Of a stretch of 64,000 bases of DNA, positions 1 to 8,746 are shown piece after piece (position 1 is the first letter of the stretch; each line of letters opens with the position of its first letter). The notes below the pieces were generated by a model. That model was not told the DNA's origin. It worked only from the letters and a program-made list of their open reading frames with translations, and ran no database searches. Location of the stretch: assembly GCA_039621445.1 (NCBI GenBank), contig CP154956.1:20921295-20985294 (forward strand), written 5' to 3'. Source of the DNA: Euglena gracilis. Taxonomy: Eukaryota; Euglenida; Euglenophyceae; Euglenales. Position numbers and translations under genes: made by a program.

Positions 1-365
1 TCATCATTCTCATCCATCACTTTTTCAACCAGTTTTTTCACCTTGGGGGTGCAACATTCCAACAGCCAATCCTTTTTCTGGACATTTCCAAATGCAACTG
101 CACCAGTTAACCTCAACCATCTGCCAAAATCTTTCAAAAACTCTGGCCAATTTGTGCCATCAAACTCTGGCAATTTCACAGGGGGTAATCTTGAACTTTG
201 GGTTGAACTTTGGCTGGGGTTGCTGGAATTTGGTTCCACAATTTGCTTCAGAAATGTTTCAACCTGGGTGATGGGGTTCACAGGGGTAAACACAGACTGA
301 CTGCTGCTGGCTGATTTGATTTCCAATTCCTGCAACCTTCTTTCCAAATCTTCAATGGAGGACAT
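1..365 (-). CDS. gag: F1-a gag, N-terminal part running off the window
   Basis: Open from an ATG at 365 to the window edge (121 codons). It starts MSSIEDLERRLQELEIKS, a short predicted coiled coil, followed by a Ser/Gln/Pro-rich linker and a W/F-rich segment (FDGTNWPEFLKDFGRWLRL) like the start of a Ty3-type capsid. The same N-terminus occurs at 7820 and 16909. It would form the retroelement particle. The upstream leader and LTR (366-999) show that this is the true 5' end of an F1 copy on the minus strand. No lesion is visible in the part present. Confidence 0.85.
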   Translation of the reverse strand, partial: MSSIEDLERRLQELEIKSASSSQSVFTPVNPITQVETFLKQIVEPNSSNPSQSSTQSSRLPPVKLPEFDGTNWPEFLKDFGRWLRLTGAVAFGNVQKKDWLLECCTPKVKKLVEKVMDEND

Positions 366-808
366 TTCTGCAGATCACTTTCAAAAAACTCAACCACTGG
401 CTCTGAAAACTGGGAGAAACAGAAACACTGGCCAACCCAAAAAAACAAACAAAAACTGAAGAAACCAGGACAGAAAACCAACCACTGGGTTCAGGACCAG
501 GTCAGCAAGATGATGAAGATCTTGCCTCAACCAGGATCTTGTTCTGGACAGCAAGGTGAACAGCACCACTTACACACTTCCTCAACCAAATAACCAATAC
601 AACAACTGTTGACAAATTCTCCACTGTGAACTTGTTCACCACAGCTTCAATGTCAACTTCCTGTTGAAGGTGTTGTTCTGTACCAGCAACTTGGTTAACC
701 TTGCCTCCAGGAACACCAACTTCTGGAACTTCAATAACCAGTGAAACAATGTTGAATCTCCTCGAAGACGTCTTGGACGATTGGAACAACAACCTCTGCG
801 ACCAACTT
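366..808 (-). other. F1-a 5' leader
   Basis: About 440 bp between LTR and gag, nearly identical to 7377-7819 and 16465-16908. Just after the LTR the minus strand reads aagttggtcgcagagg, where TGG starts a candidate primer-binding site. Open frames here are not supported as genes because they run from the LTR into untranslated leader. Confidence 0.7.
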
Positions 809-999
809 TGGACGTCTCAGAATATTCTTTTGTTTTTATTGAAATCCTCGGATTCCCAATTTTTCTTGATATCCCAATTGTTCCCAAAGACGTAACACAA
901 TCAATGAAAAGACATAACCAGAGCCAGCAGTCTGCACAGGAGGAAAGGTTCGAATTAGGAATACAAAGTTCGGTTCAGGCGGTTAGTAAATAGTCCGCA
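809..999 (-). repeat. F1 5' LTR (copy a)
   Basis: A 191-bp LTR, TGCGGACTATT...GAGACGTCCA on the minus strand, the same length as the copies at 7186, 16274 and 21026. It is inserted in the QH fragment: the flank at 1000-1004 (minus gtact) continues uninterrupted in the other QH copy near 10858. The matching 3' LTR lies outside the window. Confidence 0.9.
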
Positions 1000-1377
1000 A
1001 GTACCATCCCAGGCATAGGGAGGCCGAGGGGGGGGTGCTACGAAGATGCGGAAGGGGGCCGAGTTGTTCCAGCCGGGGCCACTTTCCTGGGCCAGGTTAA
1101 GCAGGGAGGCCGGCAGAGGGAACAAGGGGCCCCCAGCCTCGCTTTCATCTGCTGTGGGGTCCTCCGTTCCCCATTGGGGGGTTGGGCTGGCTTGGGGGTC
1201 TCCTCCCTGCTGGCGACGGGCGGGGCTGAGCCTTGGCCCAGCCACCCCGCCGACCGAGCTGGGGGTCACCTCTCCAGCAGCTGCTAATCTGAAAGGGCTC
1301 CCCGGTTCCCCCACTTCAGTTGTATTCGCCTTGGGCTGTTCCAGTCCCGACCCATTTGGGAGGGGGGGTGGTCCCAC
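1000..1377 (-). pseudogene. QH continuation, Gly/Pro-rich, cut by LTR
   Basis: The frame continues from the Gln/His-rich ORF after a frameshift near 1377 (MGPPPLPNGSGLEQPK...). It contains LPASLLNLAQESGPGWNNSA and APFRIFVAPPPRPPYAWDGT, then runs into the F1 LTR at 999. The plus copy at 10733 reads through the same peptide and continues QWEYGATFVGCWVEQPPGL, which supports real coding sequence truncated by the insertion. Confidence 0.4.
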
Positions 1378-2080
1378 ATTTTTTCTGGATGTTTTTCTGT
1401 TTCAAACATGATTGGGCCATCTGGCTCATCAATTCCCTTGTCGGGATGTTTTCCAGTTTCTGGGGGTGTCTCCCCCCAGACCTGTGGGGATTCCAACTCT
1501 GATGGGAGGGGGGGGTGGCTTCATGCGAAATGAGATATCGACAGCAATGTGAAGAGTGGTGGTGTTTCGTGTATTTTTTAGAGGGGCGATGTCGGTGATG
1601 TCGATGATGATGTCGATGTGGGCACCTTCTCCTGGCTGTGGGTCGTTTCACCTGGCTGCATGATGATGATGATGCTGAGGAGGGTGATGATGAAGTAGAG
1701 GGTGACGATGATGTGGTTGAGGTCGATCTTGTCGATGCTCGGGGTGGGTAATATGGAGGAGGTGGCTGGGCTTCCTGGTGCATGTCGAGGGGGGTGGGCT
1801 GCAGGAGTCTGGTTTGGTTGTGCAGCATTTGCTGCAGCTGCCGCATCTGTTGCAGCTGCTGTTGATGAAGCTGTAGCAGCGCCATGTTCATGTCCAGCTT
1901 GCTTCTGCTTTTCTTTTCCATCTCCACCCTGCTCCTCGGAGTCAGGTCCATGTCCCACATGCCTCGTTTGAGGACTTGATCTGTGTTAGATGATGAAGAT
2001 GCTGCAGCTTTGGGCTCCAGGCGGGGCTGGGGTTCCCGCCATCTGGGGCTGCATGGCTGTGGGGTACTTTCGAATCTCAC
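1316..2080 (-). CDS. QH N-terminal Gln/His/Ser-rich protein
   Basis: A 254-codon frame. A plausible ATG start is in MWDMDLTPRSRVEMEKK, about 40 codons in, because the first codons derive from F1. In order it has a basic stretch (KKSRSKLDMN), a Gln-rich coiled-coil-like segment (LQLHQQQLQQMRQLQQ), a PPPPYYPP patch, a Ser/Thr tract, and a His/Arg cluster (HRHHHRHHRHR) followed by KKYTKHHH. Basic His-rich and coiled-coil content would fit nucleic-acid binding, but no domain is recognised. The frame breaks near 1377, where the reading continues in another frame. Confidence 0.4.
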   Translation of the reverse strand: MRFESTPQPCSPRWREPQPRLEPKAAASSSSNTDQVLKRGMWDMDLTPRSRVEMEKKSRSKLDMNMALLQLHQQQLQQMRQLQQMLHNQTRLLQPTPLDMHQEAQPPPPYYPPRASTRSTSTTSSSPSTSSSPSSASSSSCSQVKRPTARRRCPHRHHHRHHRHRPSKKYTKHHHSSHCCRYLISHEATPPSHQSWNPHRSGGRHPQKLENIPTRELMSQMAQSCLKQKNIQKKCGTTPPPKWVGTGTAQGEYN

Positions 2081-2150
2081 CTCTCAGTTCATCCAAACTC
2101 CAATTTCTTGAAACTGTTCTGAGCCAACTGACAATTTTGGGGTCCAAAAG

Positions 2151-3086
2151 CTAAAAATCCACTTTGAATTGCACAGTGTCCAACACACTCACAAAAGTGT
2201 TCCACAGGGGGGAGGGCAGCACCTTTTTGCACCTGTCACCCACAAACAAGGGAACCCCACTTGAAATTTTCACCCTGGCCACTGTCACCCTTTCCAGCAG
2301 GGGGGACCAGTACTGGTCCACCCAGTCTGGGTGCACCAGGACCATTTTTGTTCCTTCAAGGCACAACTTTGTCACCACTTTGCTTAGTTGGCTGAAGGGG
2401 GGGTTTGCCCACAGAAACTTGGAAGCACCAATGTCACACAACAACCTTTCCCATGAATACCTGTAGGCTGAATTCCCTTTTGTCATGTACAAAGACTGGG
2501 TGCGGTTCAGGTGGTTTGCAAAAAGATCAATGCAAATCTGACCCTCAGAAATCTTCAATTCATCCAAATCTTTTGACTTCACTGGCTTCACCAAAGTGTA
2601 GCTTTCTGTCTTGAAAAGTCTGAAAATTCTTTTGATGGTTTGGTCCCCATCGTGGCTCTGAAGTAAAAACTCCTCACCATCAATGATGATTCTGGGGGGT
2701 CTGGTCAGCAACCCACCAAAAAATTCACTTTCAGTAAAGTCAGTCCCCAAAACTGCCTCGAAGGCATTTGTTTCAACAACAACCGCTTTAAGCTTTAGAA
2801 TTTTTCGTCCCAACTCCAGGCTCACCTCACACACTCCTTCAGAAAAAATGTACTCACCGTTGCCGATCTGCAGGGGTACCGCAGCACTTTGCTGAATTTT
2901 ATTCTCTGGAACACATTTCTTAGAAACTGCAGTGATGGTGGCGCCAGTGTCCAAAATGGCTTGAATTTCCTTTCCATAAACCTTCACTGGCAAAAGATAA
3001 GTTTTACACACCATCTGGAGCAACTGCAAAGCATAAGCCTTTCTCTTTTTGGGGTTCTCACCCTGGGGGGTAACCTGGGTTTGCAC
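2151..3086 (-). CDS. pol: F1-b protease plus Dam-like (NPPF) domain
   Basis: A 311-codon open frame. Residues about 30-150 are a retropepsin: ILDTGATITAVSK (DTG at 2940-2951) and EAVLGTDF as the ALGxD-like second motif. Residues about 195-300 form a second domain: CIDLFANHLN, an aromatic segment, LWANPPFSQLSKVVTKL (NPPF at 2394-2405), then MVLVHPDWVDQYW. The D-x-F-A...NPPF/S...K...P.W layout resembles Dam-type N6-adenine methyltransferases and the related domain of DIRS elements. Catalysis is unproven. A TAG at the end (KVDF-stop) replaces a GAG in the copy at 12000, so the frame originally ran on to EIRKYPT. Confidence 0.8.
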   Translation of the reverse strand: MQTQVTPQGENPKKRKAYALQLLQMVCKTYLLPVKVYGKEIQAILDTGATITAVSKKCVPENKIQQSAAVPLQIGNGEYIFSEGVCEVSLELGRKILKLKAVVVETNAFEAVLGTDFTESEFFGGLLTRPPRIIIDGEEFLLQSHDGDQTIKRIFRLFKTESYTLVKPVKSKDLDELKISEGQICIDLFANHLNRTQSLYMTKGNSAYRYSWERLLCDIGASKFLWANPPFSQLSKVVTKLCLEGTKMVLVHPDWVDQYWSPLLERVTVARVKISSGVPLFVGDRCKKVLPSPLWNTFVSVLDTVQFKVDF

Positions 3087-3796
3087 TCCCTGGGGTTGAA
3101 CCGAAGGGGTCCCTTTTCCTGCCCCCTTCTGGGCTGCTGCCTTCTTTTTTTTTCAAACTTTTCTTTTGACCAACATCTGTCTTCATAATGCCCTTTTTTG
3201 TGACACAATCGACAGAAAATTGTGGCTCCAAATCGTGGGGCTGGGGTGTCATCAACTTTTCTTTCACCCTTGCCTTTGCCTTTTCCTTTGCCTTTTCCTT
3301 TTCCACCAGATTTTCCACCTTTTCCAGATTCTGGGACATTTTCACCAACTTTTTCTGATTGGTCAGGGGGTCTTTCAATCAATGGTCTAAGATTTTCTTT
3401 TTTCAGCAAATTTCTCTCCAACCAATCTTCAGAACTTTTCTCCAAAATTGTTTTTCTCAAATCTGTGAATGTCTCAGAACGATGTTTGCAAAATCTGTTT
3501 GCCCTGATGTCTGCATACATTCTGGGGTGTAATTTCCTCAGCAAAACCAAAAACTTTTTTCCTGTTCACTCATGGCCTGGGGGCTCAACCTGGCCATCAA
3601 ATTGTCCAATTCAATGAAAAGTTTTTTGATGTCTTGGGGTTCAGGGTTCTGGGAAAGTGCTGGCAATTTGTCAATGGCAGACCTCAAAGTCATGTCATTT
3701 TCCAATGTTGGGAACAAATTTGCAATTTCCAACAGCACTTTTTCAAAATCATCATTCTCATCCATCACTTTTTCAACCAGTTTTTTCACCTTGGGG
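3046..3796 (-). pseudogene. gag: F1-b gag, C-terminal half with zinc knuckle
   Basis: Two frames joined by a frameshift near 3545, in an A/T run: KKLVEKVMDENDDFEKVLLE and then LLRKLHPRMYADIRANRF. The second ends in a Lys/Gly tract and a CCHC knuckle CRLCHKKGHYEDRC (3173-3214, C-x2-C-x4-H-x4-C), the retroviral nucleocapsid signature. Gag would bind element RNA and assemble the particle. The Lys/Gly tract comes from a ggaaaa/ggcaaa microsatellite that can slip. Confidence 0.75.
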
Positions 3797-4236
3797 GTGT
3801 CTCCTGCTGCCTGGGCCCTTCTGCATGGGGGGATCGTCTGGTGCTGCGGGGCTGTCTCTCCCGCTGCCTGGGCTGTCTGGGGCTGCAGGGCTGATACTCC
3901 TGCTGCCTGGGGTCATCACGTTTGGGGCTGCAGCGGGGCTGATACTCCCGCTGTCCCCGTCTGTCGCCACTGCTGCGGGGTGTACTCCCGCTGCTCGTAG
4001 GGATCAGGGTACTCCTGGTAGCTCTGCTCAATGTCCAGCTTCCTTCTTTTTCTGGACTGCTGCCTCATGGCCTGTCTCTGGGCGTTGTCTTTGTAGCGGT
4101 CCCCATATCGTTGACAGAGTGCCTCTTCCCAGGCTTCATCAGAGGCGTACTGCTCTTCTTGTCTGGAACGCGTCCTCACTTCGTGGTACTTCTTCACATC
4201 GTCCATTGCCAAATTCTTGAGTAACACACCTCGCAA
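3797..4236 (-). CDS. Unidentified acidic/basic ORF with QREY repeats
   Basis: The frame 3916-4236 has an internal ATG (MDDVKKYHEVRTRSRQEEQ), an acidic helix (SDEAWEEALCQRYGDRY), a basic patch (SRKRRKLDIEQ) and YEQREYTPQQ. Downstream the QREY/QQEY + P motif recurs four times but in another frame (3786-4031), so one indel splits the repeat region. The DNA underneath is a degenerate repeat around ctgctgcctggg. It abuts F1-b gag exactly. KRRKLDIEQ weakly echoes KSRSKLDMN of QH, so it may be a related N-terminal ORF. No function is assigned. Confidence 0.35.
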
Positions 4237-4926
4237 TGTCCTGAAACTTCAGATTCCCCAGGTAAATGTTAATAAAAATTGACCCCGACCCGGGGCTTTC
4301 AGGACATGTTATGCGGAAGACGAAAAAAAATAGACACTCAGAAAGAGTCTCGGCTCCAACGCCTTCTCATGAAATGTCACAGGTTGTCGAACTCGAAGCT
4401 TCAAACTACACCCCTGGTGGGGCTTTCACTTGTCCGACATGTGATATGCGAAAGAAAATAGACACTCAGAAGGACAACAACGGTGGTGGGGCGCACCGAA
4501 TCCACCGACCAGTGGCACAGCCTACTGGATTTGACGAGTTCAGGGGAGTGAGGCTAAGTACAGAAGAAAGAGTCCGTGAGAGGTGCGGGGGCAGGTAAGA
4601 GGGGTGAGCTTAGCGAAAAGATCTCGACATGCTGCGGGTGCACAGGCGAGTTGTAATCCGGTTCTCGACCACCGCAATTCTGATTGGTCGTTGAGATCTG
4701 GATTGGGTGGACGGGCCCTTCGTTTCTTACTGCACCAGGTTCGGGTCAGGAGGTGCGCCTGAAGAGGTTGTATGGTGGACCTGGCTGGCACTTGGCTTGA
4801 GGTCCCTCACGGGGGTTCAGCCCCCCCTTCGACTGTGTGTGACTTCTGCACCTCCATGGTGGACGTCCGGAGAGAGTTCTCGGCTTTTGGCATTCCATTT
4901 CTGGTGTTTGGTGCTCAGCCTCGGGG
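4237..4926 (-). other. NL-1 3' untranslated region and tail
   Basis: Noncoding sequence after the endonuclease stop. The part 4430-4800 recurs at about 93 percent identity (by eye) at 36710-37170 and 51584-52044, downstream of the deleted NL derivatives, which defines it as the NL 3' UTR. Two copies of a gtgtctatttt motif (minus strand, about 4335 and 4463) lie near the presumed 3' end. The exact terminus is not visible. Confidence 0.6.
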
Positions 4927-5790
4927 CTATGAAGAACAGTAGGGTTTATGAGATTCAGGGAGGCTATGGTCAGGGAGCTCTTCGGGGCATTGTCCCCAAA
5001 CCAATTGTCGTCCAACCTCCCGGGCCAGAGTCATGCTTATTCCTTGCCAGCAGGTCCCCTCGACGCTCCTCCTCTCCCAGGCGTCCTGTTGGCCTGCTAG
5101 CAACTTGATGCAGTTACCAACAAAGGTGAGCGCACCATCCCCCATGCCACCATAACAGTCCAAGACAAAGGGTATGAATGTCCAGCCTCTGCGTTGGCAA
5201 CCATCTCCATACTTCTTTATCTTGTCCTGCTCTTGTGCCTCATGCCACTTGCCAATATCCTCCAAGCCAGCGCGATTTCGCGAAGGCGCAAGTGGGTGAC
5301 GAATGGTGACGTCGATGGCTGCCGGGCCGTTTGCATCGTACCTCATGACGAATACGTCGCCTGGTCGTGAGCCATCTGGGGCACTTTCTTCCCTTCTGGC
5401 TGGGAAGCCTGCACGCTGCGCGAGCCCGAGGATGTGCGATTGCACCGCATTGTGCCGCCGGACAATGTTGTTTTTGTGGCAGCAGACAAGGTGGTGGCCT
5501 CTGACATCTGTGGGGTTGTGGCATCTTGGGCAGGCAGGTGGGCTATCCGTAGCGCTGACCACCGGTGCACCCAGACTCCACTGGACGATCACCTGAAATT
5601 CTCTGGTGGGAATCAGTGTTTTGGTCGAGGCACACGGTGTCACTGAGGCCCATGCCATGGCATGTGGCTTCATCTGGCAGGAGAACTTCAATTTTTCCGT
5701 CCCTTCCAAGGCGGCGTGCAGCCTCTGCTGTCGTGCTTCAGCGCAAGCATTTCCCCAGAAGCGCTGTGTCAGCATCTCGGGTGTCAACAA
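4927..5790 (-). CDS. NL-1 C-terminal zinc finger and restriction-like endonuclease
   Basis: A 287-codon frame. A finger CPRCHNPTDVRGHHLVC (C-x2-C-x9-H-x3-C) is followed by RRHNAVQSHILGLAQRAGF, then RPGDVFV and AAIDVTIRHPLA, matching the R-P-D...D-x-T pattern of the PD-(D/E)xK endonuclease of R2/NeSL-type and related non-LTR elements. KKYGDGCQRRGWTFIPFVLD follows, as in that family. The enzyme would nick target DNA to prime reverse transcription. The first ~80 residues are linker. The C-terminal ~30 residues may be read-through into the 3' UTR. Confidence 0.8.
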   Translation of the reverse strand: MLTPEMLTQRFWGNACAEARQQRLHAALEGTEKLKFSCQMKPHAMAWASVTPCASTKTLIPTREFQVIVQWSLGAPVVSATDSPPACPRCHNPTDVRGHHLVCCHKNNIVRRHNAVQSHILGLAQRAGFPARREESAPDGSRPGDVFVMRYDANGPAAIDVTIRHPLAPSRNRAGLEDIGKWHEAQEQDKIKKYGDGCQRRGWTFIPFVLDCYGGMGDGALTFVGNCIKLLAGQQDAWERRSVEGTCWQGISMTLAREVGRQLVWGQCPEELPDHSLPESHKPYCSS

Positions 5791-6401
5791 TTCGTGTCGA
5801 CGGGGGTCATCACAGAAGGATTGAGCGGATGTTGGCCAGGAGCAGCTTCCTTTGATGGCTCCTGCTGTCTCCGCGAAGTCGATGGGGAGTAGCGGAACAG
5901 AGCAGAAGGCTGGAGGTCAAGGATCCGATCCCCTCGAATAACGAAATCCAGAGTTGCTGCCCATCTGGCGTTCACTCTCTCGACAACTGGGTAGCCAATA
6001 CCCAATCCCCCCAGACGAACCGGCAGTGTGGCTTAAACCCATTGTGGTTCCTCCAGTGGTCGTCCGCTGATGATGCTCATTGTATTCCGCACGGTTTTGC
6101 TGAGCAAGGCACGTTGGCCTTGAGCATAGGAGGTGCGGGTTGCCCGCAGAAGGTCGTTCACCTTGCATGCGTCCAGGCACATCCGAAGGATCGTGAATTG
6201 AACGTGTGCGGAAGGCACTTTCTGTAGGAGGGAACATGCTTTCATTGCAGCCTCGCACCGTCCAAACCAGGAATGTTCAGCAAAGGTGCCGTCCGCTGGG
6301 TGGCACACCGGGACACCCAGGGATTTGATTCCTGAGCCAGGGATAAAAGGTGTCACCGGGATTTGTTGGAGGATGCTTGCTCCCATTGGAAGGGAAGACA
6401 T
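5784..6401 (-). pseudogene. NL-1 RT thumb/linker, frameshifted
   Basis: Three overlapping frames carry successive pieces: SLGVPVCHPADGTFAEHSWFGRCEAAMKA (6033-6401), then an intermediate stretch, then GIGYPVVERVNARWAATLDFV (5784-6005). GIG/GGIGYW followed by a basic helix is usual between RT and endonuclease in this clade. At least two indels break it. Confidence 0.6.
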
Positions 6402-6868
6402 GCGGTACCAAAGGCCGGCCCCACAGCGTGCACTTGTCTAGGTTGAGTGCCACACCGATCGGAGGGCCCTTCTCCAGGATCATTCGGACCGCAGCCTCGA
6501 GCTGGCACGATGTTGCCCACGATGTGGGCATCGTCCAGGTACCAGGCTTGCCAGCCACATATGGAGTGAAGTTCTTCCACCAGTCCTTGAATGACAAGGG
6601 CGAAAGCGGCGGGGCCACAAGGATCCCCTTGCTGGACCCTTGATTTACTTCGGAGGCAAGTATCCCCCAAGAAGAGACTGGAGTGTTCTGCATAACATGT
6701 TTCCAGCCACGTGACCATTTCGGGGCATCTTTCTCTTGCCGCTTCCAATAAGGCATCACGGCGGACCCGGTTGAACGCGTTGCTGAAGTCTAGCTGTAGC
6801 ACGCCCCAATCAGCGGCCTGTGTGCTGCTTAGGGTGGTTACGAGGTGTTGTAGCCCCATTCCAATCAA
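6353..6868 (-). CDS. NL-1 reverse transcriptase core
   Basis: A 171-codon frame with non-LTR RT motifs in order: LQLDFSNAFNRVRRDALLE (motif A, catalytic Asp), VQQGDPCGPAAFALVIQGL (motif B) and AWYLDDAHIVG (motif C, YLDD). These are the catalytic aspartates for target-primed reverse transcription. It frameshifts from the preceding segment at about 6870 and into the thumb at about 6400. The clade is one with a C-terminal restriction-like endonuclease rather than an APE endonuclease. Confidence 0.85.
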   Translation of the reverse strand: MIGMGLQHLVTTLSSTQAADWGVLQLDFSNAFNRVRRDALLEAARERCPEMVTWLETCYAEHSSLFLGDTCLRSKSRVQQGDPCGPAAFALVIQGLVEELHSICGWQAWYLDDAHIVGNIVPARGCGPNDPGEGPSDRCGTQPRQVHAVGPAFGTACLPFQWEQASSNKSR

Positions 6869-6883
6869 GCCACAAGCGTCGCG

Positions 6884-7185
6884 TCAGCCCACGCCAAATT
6901 GTCCGGGCATTCCTTCTGCAGTGAATTGCGAACCGCGGGCTTGTCGCATCAGCACCTTTCCGACCAATCTGCGCAGACATTCTCCCGACGCGATCGGCCT
7001 TGTTCCTTCGTGTTCCGGGTCCAAGGGTGGAGGCAGCAAGTTACCGGCTTCGTTCACTTGTGCAGGGTGCTTCGCCTTTCGCAGGGCTGTCAAGCGTGCA
7101 GAGGCCAAGATCTCGGCGGCCCCGACGGGCCCCCGGTCGTTGATGCTTTTGAAGGCAAATGTTGCCAGTCCCTCGAGTAAGGATT
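6884..7185 (-). pseudogene. NL-1 RT N-terminal part, cut by F1 insertion
   Basis: Reads LLEGLATFAFKSINDRGPVG, then ASARLTALRKAKHP and GTRPIASGECLRRLVGKVLM, the RT fingers motif of non-LTR elements. The frame starts at the F1 target site ggatt (7181-7185). Its missing 5' continuation ends at 21217-21222. The same segment recurs at 15960-16273 and 20690-21025. Confidence 0.8.
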
Positions 7186-7376
7186 TGCGGACTATTTACA
7201 AACCGCCTGAACCGAACTTTGTATTCCTAATTCGAACCTTTCCTCCTGTGCAGACTGCTGGCTCTGGTTATGTCTTTACATTGATTGTGTTACGTCTTTG
7301 GGGACAATTGGGATATCAAGAAAAATTGGGAATCCGAGGATGTCAATAAAAATAAAAGAATATTCTGAGACGTCCA
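7186..7376 (+). repeat. F1-c 5' LTR with target duplication half
   Basis: A 191-bp LTR, TGCGG...GTCCA, preceded by ggatt (7181-7185). AATAAA at 7345-7350 is a candidate polyadenylation signal. The other ggatt lies at 21217-21221 after the solo LTR, so the whole 7186-21216 block occupies one original insertion site. Confidence 0.9.
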
Positions 7377-7380
7377 AAGT

Positions 7381-7398
7381 TGGTCGCAGAGGTTTGTT
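7381..7398 (+). promoter_or_regulatory. F1 candidate primer-binding site
   Basis: TGGTCGCAGAGGTTTGTT starts four bases after the LTR and begins with the TGG expected to pair with a tRNA CCA end. The same site is at 16469 and, on the minus strand, 804. I do not recognise the matching tRNA. Confidence 0.45.
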
Positions 7399-7819
7399 GT
7401 TCCAATCGTCCAAGACGTCTTCGAGGAGATTCAACATTGTTTCACTGGTTATTGAAGTTCCAGAAGTTGGTGTTCCTGAAGGCAAGGTTAACCAGGTTGC
7501 TGGTACAGAACAACATCTTCAACAGGAAGTTGACATTGAGGCTGTGGTGAACAAGTTCACAGTGGAGAGTTTGTCAACAGTTGTTGTATTGATTATTTGG
7601 TTGAGGAAGTTTGTAAGTGGTGTTGTTCACCTTGCTGTCCAGAACAAGATCCTGGTGGAGGCAAGTTCTTCATCATCTTGCTGACCTGGTCCTGAACCAG
7701 TGGTTGGTTTTCTGTTCTGGTTTCTTCAGTTTTTGTTTACCTTTTTGGGTTGGCCAGTGTTTCTGTTTCTCCCAGTTTTCAGAGCCAGTGGTTGAGTTTT
7801 TTGAAAGTGATCTGCATAA
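7399..7819 (+). other. F1-c leader
   Basis: Untranslated leader before the gag ATG. It contains a consensus 5' splice site (tttgtaagtgg, about 7608) and later pyrimidine-rich AG sites (tttcttcag, tctcccag), so a leader intron is possible but unproven. Confidence 0.5.
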
Positions 7820-8746
7820 ATGTCCTTCATTGAAGATTTGGAAAGAAGGTTGCAAGAATTGGAAATCAAATCAGCCAGCAGCAGTCAGTCTGTGTTTACC
7901 CCTGTGAACCCCATCACCCAGGAAGAAACATTTCTGAAGCAAATGGTGGAACCAAATTCCAGCAACCCCAGCCAAAGTTCAACCCAAAGTTCAAGATTAC
8001 CCCCTGTGAAATTGCCAGAGTTTGATGGCACAAATTGGCCAGAGTTTTTGAAAGATTTTGGCAGATGGTTGAGGTTAACTGGTGCTGTTGCATTTGGAAA
8101 TGTCCAGAAAAAGGATTGGTTGTTGGAATGTTGCACCCCCAAGGTGAAAAAACTGGTTGAAAAAGTGATGGATGAGAATGATGATTTTGAAAAAGTGCTG
8201 TTGGAAATTGCAAATTTGTTCCCAACATTGGAAAATGACATGACTTTGAGGTCTGCCATTGACAAATTGCCAGCACTTTCCCTGAACCCTGATCCCCAAG
8301 ACATCAAAAAACTTTTCATTGAATTGGACAATTTGATGGCCAGGTTGAGCCCCCAGGCCATGAGTGAACAGGAAAAGTTTTTGGTTTTGCTGAGGAAATT
8401 ACACCCCAGAATGTATGCAGACATCAGGGCAGACAGATTTTACAAACATCGTTCTGAGACATTCACAGATTTGAGAAAAACAATTTTGGAGAAAAGTTCT
8501 GAAGATTGGTTGGAGAGAAATTTGCTGAAAAAAGAAAATCTCAGACCATTGATTGAAAGACCCCCTGACCAATCAGAAAAAGTTGGTGAAAGTGTCCAGA
8601 ATCTGGAAAAGGTGGAAAATCTGGTGGAAAAGGAAAAGGCAAAGGAAAAGGCAAAGGCAAGGGTGAAAGAAAAGTTGATGACACCCCAGCCCTACGATTT
8701 AGAGCCACAATTTTCTGTCGATTTTGTCACAAAAAGGGCATTATGA
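7820..8746 (+). CDS. gag: F1-c gag
   Basis: ATG at 7820, 308 codons. Coiled-coil N-terminus (MSFIEDLERRLQELEIKS), a Ser/Gln linker, then helical capsid-like sequence (DWLLECCTPKVKKLVEKVMD; LHPRMYADIRADRFYKHRS; DWLERNLLKKENLRPLIE). After about 8590 the frame slips, turning the Gly/Lys tract seen in F1-b into EKAKEKAKARVKEK. The zinc knuckle follows in another frame and is broken by loss of one A near 8737. Without the knuckle, RNA packaging by this copy is doubtful. Confidence 0.8.
   Translation: MSFIEDLERRLQELEIKSASSSQSVFTPVNPITQEETFLKQMVEPNSSNPSQSSTQSSRLPPVKLPEFDGTNWPEFLKDFGRWLRLTGAVAFGNVQKKDWLLECCTPKVKKLVEKVMDENDDFEKVLLEIANLFPTLENDMTLRSAIDKLPALSLNPDPQDIKKLFIELDNLMARLSPQAMSEQEKFLVLLRKLHPRMYADIRADRFYKHRSETFTDLRKTILEKSSEDWLERNLLKKENLRPLIERPPDQSEKVGESVQNLEKVENLVEKEKAKEKAKARVKEKLMTPQPYDLEPQFSVDFVTKRAL

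Larger units (their letters stand above)
1000..2088 (-). mobile_element. QH element fragment (minus copy)
   Basis: An inverted copy of 9844-10858. It begins exactly where the F1-b Dam-like domain ends (protein EIRKYPT) and is cut at 1000 by the F1-a LTR. It contains the Gln/His-rich frame and the Gly/Pro-rich continuation annotated separately. Both copies share the upstream breakpoint, so the QH-F1 junction predates the inversion or duplication. I cannot assign QH to a known class. The 2A in the other copy points to a non-LTR-type element. Confidence 0.6.
2089..3796 (-). mobile_element. F1-b fragment: gag (partial), protease, Dam-like domain
   Basis: An F1 copy lacking LTR, leader and gag N-terminus at its 5' side and all of RT to integrase at its 3' side. 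It starts inside gag at cacccccaagg (about 3796), the same gag position at which F1-d is deleted. It ends where QH begins. It is inverted relative to 8134-9843 of F1-c and carries the least damaged protease and Dam-like region of F1 in this window. Confidence 0.8.
4237..7185 (-). mobile_element. NL-1 3' half (RT, endonuclease, 3' UTR)
   Basis: The downstream half of a non-LTR retrotransposon. Its upstream half is at 21217-22394: the frame GGQAES at 21222 continues as LLEGLATFAF at 7180 once F1 and one copy of ggatt are taken out. Order on the minus strand is RT start, RT core, thumb/linker, CCHC zinc finger, restriction-like endonuclease, 3' UTR. Several frameshifts make this copy inactive as read. 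Confidence 0.85.

Noticed and set aside
7298-7684. A 128-codon plus frame recurring at 16386 (MGTIGISRKIGNP...)
   Set aside because: It begins inside the F1 LTR and spans primer site and leader without an ATG; its conservation is that of the leader DNA.
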